Positions 60,405 to 64,000 of a DNA stretch of 64,000 nucleotides are shown here, piece by piece. This DNA is from Sphingomonas sp. QA11. Its GTDB lineage: Bacteria > Pseudomonadota > Alphaproteobacteria > Sphingomonadales > Sphingomonadaceae. Made by a program: the position numbers and the translations under genes. The stretch is taken from positions 682,001-746,000 of the forward strand of contig NZ_CP098774.1 in the NCBI RefSeq assembly GCF_028473665.1, read 5' to 3'. Each line of letters opens with the position of its first letter. Positions within the stretch are counted from its first letter, which is position 1. The notes under the pieces are model-generated. The model saw only the letters and a list, made by a program, of their open reading frames with translations. It ran no database searches and was not told the origin of the DNA.

Positions 60405-62228
60405 TCAGTAACGCGTGCCGAAACCGTTGACGAACAGGCCCGCCATCAGGCCGCGCGTCAGGACGGTGCCCGCGAGGTTCAGCGCCTGGCCGTTATCCTC
60501 GACCTGAACCTGCTGCCAGACACGGCGCATCCGCGCGACATCGACATATTCGGCGCCCGGGCCGCGTGCCACCTCGGCCAGAGCTTCTTCCACATCGCCG
60601 GCGAATTGTCGCAGCCGCGGGACGAGGTCGCCGGACTGGCGGCCGATCGATCGGTTGAGACGGACCTCGTCCGGAAGCCTTCCCTTCATGGCTTCGCGCA
60701 CCAGCCACCGTTCGACGCCGGTCTGAGGATCGACGTAGAGAGAGTCGGGGATCGACAGACAGAATTCGAGCAGCCGCGGGTCGGCTGTAGGGTCGGTGAT
60801 CGAGATTCCCGTCGCGGCGCCGACCTCGGCATAGAGAGCGCCCACCTTCAGCGCGCCCGGACGAATGAACCGGAGCCGCTGCTCGCGGCAGCGCCGATAA
60901 GGCCCTTCGGCGCGATCGTCGCGCCAGCGCTCGCCAAGCCGGATCCGGTGCGCGAAATCGGTCCGTATCGCGGTGCTCGGATAGTCGGGACGTGCGCGCA
61001 GGCGGCGATAGAGACGTTCCATCGGCCAGGGCAGCAGGCGGCGCAGCCGGAGCTTCGCCATTTCCGCCAGCCCGTCACGCTCGATCTGGCGCCAAAGCGG
61101 CAGCGACGTCGGATCGCCGTCCCAGGAGATACCTCCATTGCCCATCTGGCCGAGCAGCAATAGGCGGTTGCCGTCGCGCGCGGCGGTCCGGAAAAGGTCC
61201 AGCAGCCAGAAGAAGCCGGGCGCGGCGTGCTCAGGCTCGCGCGTGATCGCCAGCATCTCGCGGATCGCGCCAATCGGCGAGACGTTCGCCGCGTCGATCC
61301 GGGTAAGGTCGATCGTTCCGCCGGCCCGCGCGGTGGCCGATGCCAGCGGATACTCGTCGCCGATGCCGCGGCCGACATATGCGCGCGGATCATGGATCGG
61401 TGTCGAGACATAGGCGGAGAGCCGCCTTCCATCTTCGGCCAGCATCGGAGCGGCGGTGACGGCGACCGAGCCTGAATCGAGCCCGCCGCTCAGCGTTGCC
61501 GCAACGCCGCCCTCTGACGGCAGGCGATCGCGCACTGCCTGGTCGAACAGTTCGCGAAATCGAACGACATAGTCCTCGCGCCGCGGAAGCCGCGTATCGG
61601 CCACGTCCTCCAGTCGCCAATAACAGTGCTTGTCGAACCGGTCCGGCGTCACGCGCAGGGAATGCGCCGGCGGCAGCCGCGAGATCGAGGCATGCACGGT
61701 CCGCTCGCCATGATAGGCGAACCAGGACACGAGCGTCTGGGCGACATAGAGTTCGTCCATCGCCACCGGGGCAAGGTCGAGCGCAAGCAGGTCTTCCCGT
61801 GACGACGCGAAGGCGAAAACGCCTGGCGCGGCATGATGATAAAGGGCGGTGTTGCCGAACGGATCGCGCGCCAGCGACAAAGTGCGGGCCGCCGGATTCC
61901 AGCCGACGATGCGCCAGTCGCCGTGGATCCGTTTATATGCTTGCTCGCCCCACCGCGCGAATGCTTCGTGCAGCAACTCGGCATCGCTCGGAAGGCTGCA
62001 TGCGAGACCGAGTTCGCTGCCAAGTTCACGCCGGTTATGGACGGTTCCGTCGCTGAGGATCGTCAGTGGAAAGGGCGCGCGGGAGCGGGGCGGTACCGGG
62101 CCCCAGAGCATCGCTGTCCCGTCCATATAGACAGGCGCGCCAAGTCGCGCGCGGCCGATCGCTTCGAGGCGGGAAGAGGTGGCAGGATCGGTCGCGGTGC
62201 GGAGGAAGAAACCGAAAAGCCGTGTCAT
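60405..62228 (-). CDS. asparagine synthase-like lasso peptide cyclase
   Basis: 607 residues. The N-terminal glutaminase-like domain (about 1-200) begins MTRLFGFF and lacks Cys at position 2, so it cannot use glutamine; this is typical of lasso cyclases (C protein). The ATP-pyrophosphatase domain has SGGLDS (about 247-252) for adenylating the Asp or Glu side chain that forms the ring. It is first in the minus-strand operon C-kinase-PqqD-NTase and is divergent from the precursor gene. Confidence 0.9.
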   Translation of the reverse strand: MTRLFGFFLRTATDPATSSRLEAIGRARLGAPVYMDGTAMLWGPVPPRSRAPFPLTILSDGTVHNRRELGSELGLACSLPSDAELLHEAFARWGEQAYKRIHGDWRIVGWNPAARTLSLARDPFGNTALYHHAAPGVFAFASSREDLLALDLAPVAMDELYVAQTLVSWFAYHGERTVHASISRLPPAHSLRVTPDRFDKHCYWRLEDVADTRLPRREDYVVRFRELFDQAVRDRLPSEGGVAATLSGGLDSGSVAVTAAPMLAEDGRRLSAYVSTPIHDPRAYVGRGIGDEYPLASATARAGGTIDLTRIDAANVSPIGAIREMLAITREPEHAAPGFFWLLDLFRTAARDGNRLLLLGQMGNGGISWDGDPTSLPLWRQIERDGLAEMAKLRLRRLLPWPMERLYRRLRARPDYPSTAIRTDFAHRIRLGERWRDDRAEGPYRRCREQRLRFIRPGALKVGALYAEVGAATGISITDPTADPRLLEFCLSIPDSLYVDPQTGVERWLVREAMKGRLPDEVRLNRSIGRQSGDLVPRLRQFAGDVEEALAEVARGPGAEYVDVARMRRVWQQVQVEDNGQALNLAGTVLTRGLMAGLFVNGFGTRY

Positions 62229-62293
62229 CGGCGGCGCCTAGCCGATCAAGTCTGCCCTGGCGAGAGGTCCCGGGCTATCGAGTATGGGGGGTG

Positions 62294-62338
62294 ACCCATT
62301 TTGGGTAAGGTGCTAGATGGCTCATGACCAAAATGGTC
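62294..62338. promoter_or_regulatory. paired dyad operators between cyclase and precursor
   Basis: ACCCA-TTT-TGGGT (62294-62306) and GACCA-AAA-TGGTC (62326-62338) are two related 13-base dyads preceded by TG. Their centres are 32 bp apart, about three helical turns. They lie in the 193-bp divergent region and could bind one regulator controlling both directions. Confidence 0.55.
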
Positions 62339-62421
62339 TAGGCGACGCCGTGGAGGGACGGCTGTCGTTTCGGCGCTGCGAGATCCTCCATGCTGTTTCA
62401 CAAGCAAAAAAGGGAAATCTC

Positions 62422-62580
62422 ATGGCCTCCGTCTGGACTGATGATGAAACCGCGGAGAGTGCGCAGTGCGAGTGGCATCGCCCAACTCTCACCACCTCCG
62501 TGATCGAGGAGATTACGCTCGGCAAGCTTGGCTCGCAATTCGACGGCCCGGTGCAGCCGGCCGTTTTCAGTGACGAATAA
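62422..62580 (+). CDS. probable lasso peptide precursor
   Basis: 52 residues from the ATG at 62422, with AAGGGA just upstream. The leader contains W18-x-x-P21-x-L23, a variant of the YxxPxL motif that B1 (PqqD-like) proteins bind, and ends ITL, placing the conserved Thr at position -2. The predicted core is GKLGSQFDGPVQPAVFSDE (residues 34-52): Gly1 and Asp8 give an 8-residue macrolactam ring, and the tail ends Ser-Asp-Glu, with Ser as a candidate for the neighbouring kinase. It is transcribed away from the other lasso genes. No database search backs this; it is read from the motifs and context. Confidence 0.75.
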   Translation: MASVWTDDETAESAQCEWHRPTLTTSVIEEITLGKLGSQFDGPVQPAVFSDE

Positions 62581-62620
62581 AAGCACCGCCGGCAGGGCAT
62601 AGCGCCGACGACTGGAGCTT

Positions 62621-62662
62621 GGCTGCTTCGCAGGGCCATCTTATGCCCATCGCGAAGCAGCC
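62621..62662 (+). terminator. 11-bp hairpin after the precursor gene
   Basis: GGCTGCTTCGC (62621-62631) pairs perfectly with GCGAAGCAGCC (62652-62662), and GGGC/GCCC can pair within the loop. It lies 41 nt after the precursor stop. Confidence 0.6.
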
Positions 62663-63492
62663 TTCATAAGGTTCGGCGGCCGTTGCGACGAGACAGGCTG
62701 CCGTGCTTCTGCCGATTGGTCATCCAGGGGCTGATCTGCCTGATCGATAGCCTTGTTGCCCTATTTATTGCCCGTTGAGACAACGCTGGACGATTCCTGT
62801 ATCGGCTCCGCCAGTCCCGTGTCCGGCAATGATGTGGCTAGATGTATGAGCCCGGGCTTTAAGGGCGCAGCATCCGTGCGAGCATGGATGGATGGGCTAT
62901 AGGACAAGTTCTGCGCGGGAGCGCCCGTACGACAGACGCGATCTCGACTTGGTCGTCGGTGACGGCCTGCCCGGTGCGTGCGAGCCGCTCCACTTCACTG
63001 CGATTCTCCGCGCTGGCAGGCGTCGCATGGAGCGCGAGCAGGTGGTTCAGCGTATCGACCACCATGTGGATATTCGAACCCTTCTTGCGTTTCCCACCGT
63101 CGCAGCAATGTTCGACGATATGTCGCGCATCGTCGCCAGCAACATTGGAATCGGACGGAAGGTCTGCGGGCCAACATAGATCTTCGCGAAGAAAGGCCAC
63201 GTGCAGATCGTCGCTATAGGGATCAGCGCCGCTGGCAAGTGATAGGCGGCGAGCAATCGAATCCATTGTGGGACAATCTCTACACGAGGTGATGGGCGAG
63301 CAGGGAGGTGTGACGTAACGCGCTGAAATATTGAAAAACTCGGCTGCACCCGGCATTCTCGCGTACGATTGCCGGTAAACCAAATTTTCGACGTGTGGCT
63401 CGGGTTTTTACTAGCGGTGAACCCGGCGAGCTGATGCATGTCACACTGCCGTCCAATCTGCGTGGTCTATAGAGAGCGGTTGTCACGACTTC
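62663..63492. other. region with an IS remnant, otherwise no gene seen
   Basis: Apart from the transposase fragment at 62880-63098, I see no intact gene or clear RNA in these 830 bases. Composition is mixed, lower in GC around 63340-63430. It must hold the promoter of the TonB gene starting at 63493 or 63505. Confidence 0.5.
62880..63098 (-). mobile_element. IS5-family transposase remnant
   Basis: Minus-strand reading GGKRKKGSNIHMVVDTLNHLL then ALHATPASAENRSEVERLA matches the conserved core of IS5-type DDE transposases (KRRGSKVHMAVDTLGHLLAL). The frame breaks after VTDDQVEIASVV, and no start, flanking inverted repeats or target duplication can be seen. Only about 70 codons of a roughly 300-residue protein remain. 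Confidence 0.7.
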
Positions 63493-64000
63493 ATGCGAGT
63501 CTTCATGCCTGGCCCGAACCGAATCAACATTTGGGGTTTGACGTGTTCCTGCGTCGCGCATGGAACGATTATGGGCGGACTCTTCTTTTCGGGTTGGAAT
63601 ACGCCGCCGCGCGTGCTTGACCAGCATGAGTCGCGCAGGCCCTTGCTTGTTGAGCTCATTCCGCTTGAGGCCGAAGGCACTTCCCGCGAGGCCGTCGCAA
63701 GTCCGGCACTCTCCAGGCGACGGCTGGCGTCGATCGGCATTGGTACCGCGCAGACGCGGCCGATGGTGGCAACGCAGCCGGTCAAGTTCGCGAATGTCGC
63801 GGCCAGCAGCAGGACGGCGTCATCCTCACCCGACGGCGGCGGTGGTGCGCCAGCAGCAGCATCCGCCGCCGAGCTCAATGAATATCAGCGCCGACTCTAT
63901 GACATCGTCGCGCGCAACAGCCGTTATCCCGGCGAGGCAAAGCGCTTGCGGCTCTCCGGTATCACCTATCTGGCGTTCCGGCTCGACCGCCTGGGCAACG
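63493..64000 (+). CDS. TonB-family protein (5-prime part, runs off the window)
   Basis: The frame opens at ATG 63493 or 63505 and is still open at the edge. A hydrophobic helix (IWGLTCSCVAHGTIMGG, about 17 residues in from the start) anchors it in the inner membrane. A Pro/Ala/Ser/Gly-rich periplasmic linker follows. Then comes the start of the TonB C-terminal domain, ELNEYQRRLYDIVARNSRYP, with the family pattern YxxxxYP-like Tyr-Pro followed by RLSGITYLAFRLD. It should energise outer-membrane receptors. It may belong with the lasso region or be independent. Confidence 0.75.
   Translation, partial: MRVFMPGPNRINIWGLTCSCVAHGTIMGGLFFSGWNTPPRVLDQHESRRPLLVELIPLEAEGTSREAVASPALSRRRLASIGIGTAQTRPMVATQPVKFANVAASSRTASSSPDGGGGAPAAASAAELNEYQRRLYDIVARNSRYPGEAKRLRLSGITYLAFRLDRLGN

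Noticed and set aside
62884..63219. Plus-strand frame near the IS remnant as the missing lasso B2 peptidase
   Set aside because: It is the shadow of the transposase fragment and lacks the Cys-His-Asp pattern of B2.
1..64000. CRISPR array or prophage
   Set aside because: No regularly spaced repeats, cas genes, integrase or phage structural genes were seen.

Overview
The window is high-GC chromosomal DNA of an alphaproteobacterium, most likely a member of the Sphingomonadaceae. Reasons: the CbtB/CbtA and PepSY/TonB-receptor vitamin B12 block, the ThiS-ThiG fusion, the DUF1476-BolA-Grx4 cluster, an EcfG-type promoter, and the conserved aroA-cmk-rpsA-ihfB operon. Housekeeping operons alternate with accessory pieces at both ends.

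1-2.7 kb is an AT-rich accessory island: a membrane-anchored unknown protein, a secreted single-domain B-lectin (mannose-lectin fold) and a shattered alpha/beta-hydrolase pseudogene. 2.7-13.3 kb holds a GMC oxidoreductase, a sterol-desaturase-like hydroxylase, a Crp/Fnr regulator, an ArsC-like protein, accC-accB-aroQ, a ThiS-ThiG fusion, hydrolase and methyltransferase genes, and a CsbD stress gene behind an EcfG promoter. 13.3-19.8 kb, all on the minus strand, holds a ThDP enzyme, DUF1476-bolA-grxD, a quinone oxidoreductase and leuC-leuD with an overlooked 36-residue membrane peptide between them.

19.8-27.5 kb begins with a divergent MmyB-type regulator and SDR pair. A B12 uptake region follows with two cobalamin riboswitches, one before cbtB-cbtA and one before a TonB receptor plus PepSY membrane protein. 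27.5-33.5 kb is a compact minus-strand operon: CoA-transferase A, lipoprotein acid phosphatase, CoA-transferase B, GST, esterase and epimerase. 33.6-38.4 kb has BlaI/BlaR-like regulators with two operators, an MBL-fold hydrolase, a DUF4230 protein and nadA. nadC follows at 41.3 kb, after a cupin gene and a chemotaxis receptor; nadB is absent. 42-50.4 kb holds RNase T2, DUF4112, a peptide-binding lipoprotein and a probable polysaccharide O-acetylation operon (two SGNH proteins plus MBOAT).

50.5-57.5 kb holds a GGDEF/degenerate-EAL protein, a tRNA-Leu(UAA) gene split by a 224-nt group I intron, and ihfB-rpsA-cmk-aroA. From tRNA-Ala(GGC) at 57.7 kb to 62.6 kb lies a lasso-peptide-type RiPP cluster of the kinase/nucleotidyltransferase kind: NTase, PqqD-like RRE, HPr-kinase-like protein and asparagine-synthase-like cyclase. 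A small divergent gene looks like the precursor, with predicted core GKLGSQFDGPVQPAVFSDE and a Gly1-Asp8 ring. No B2 leader peptidase is seen. An IS5-type transposase remnant and the start of a TonB gene close the window. The most noteworthy items are this lasso cluster and the tRNA intron.
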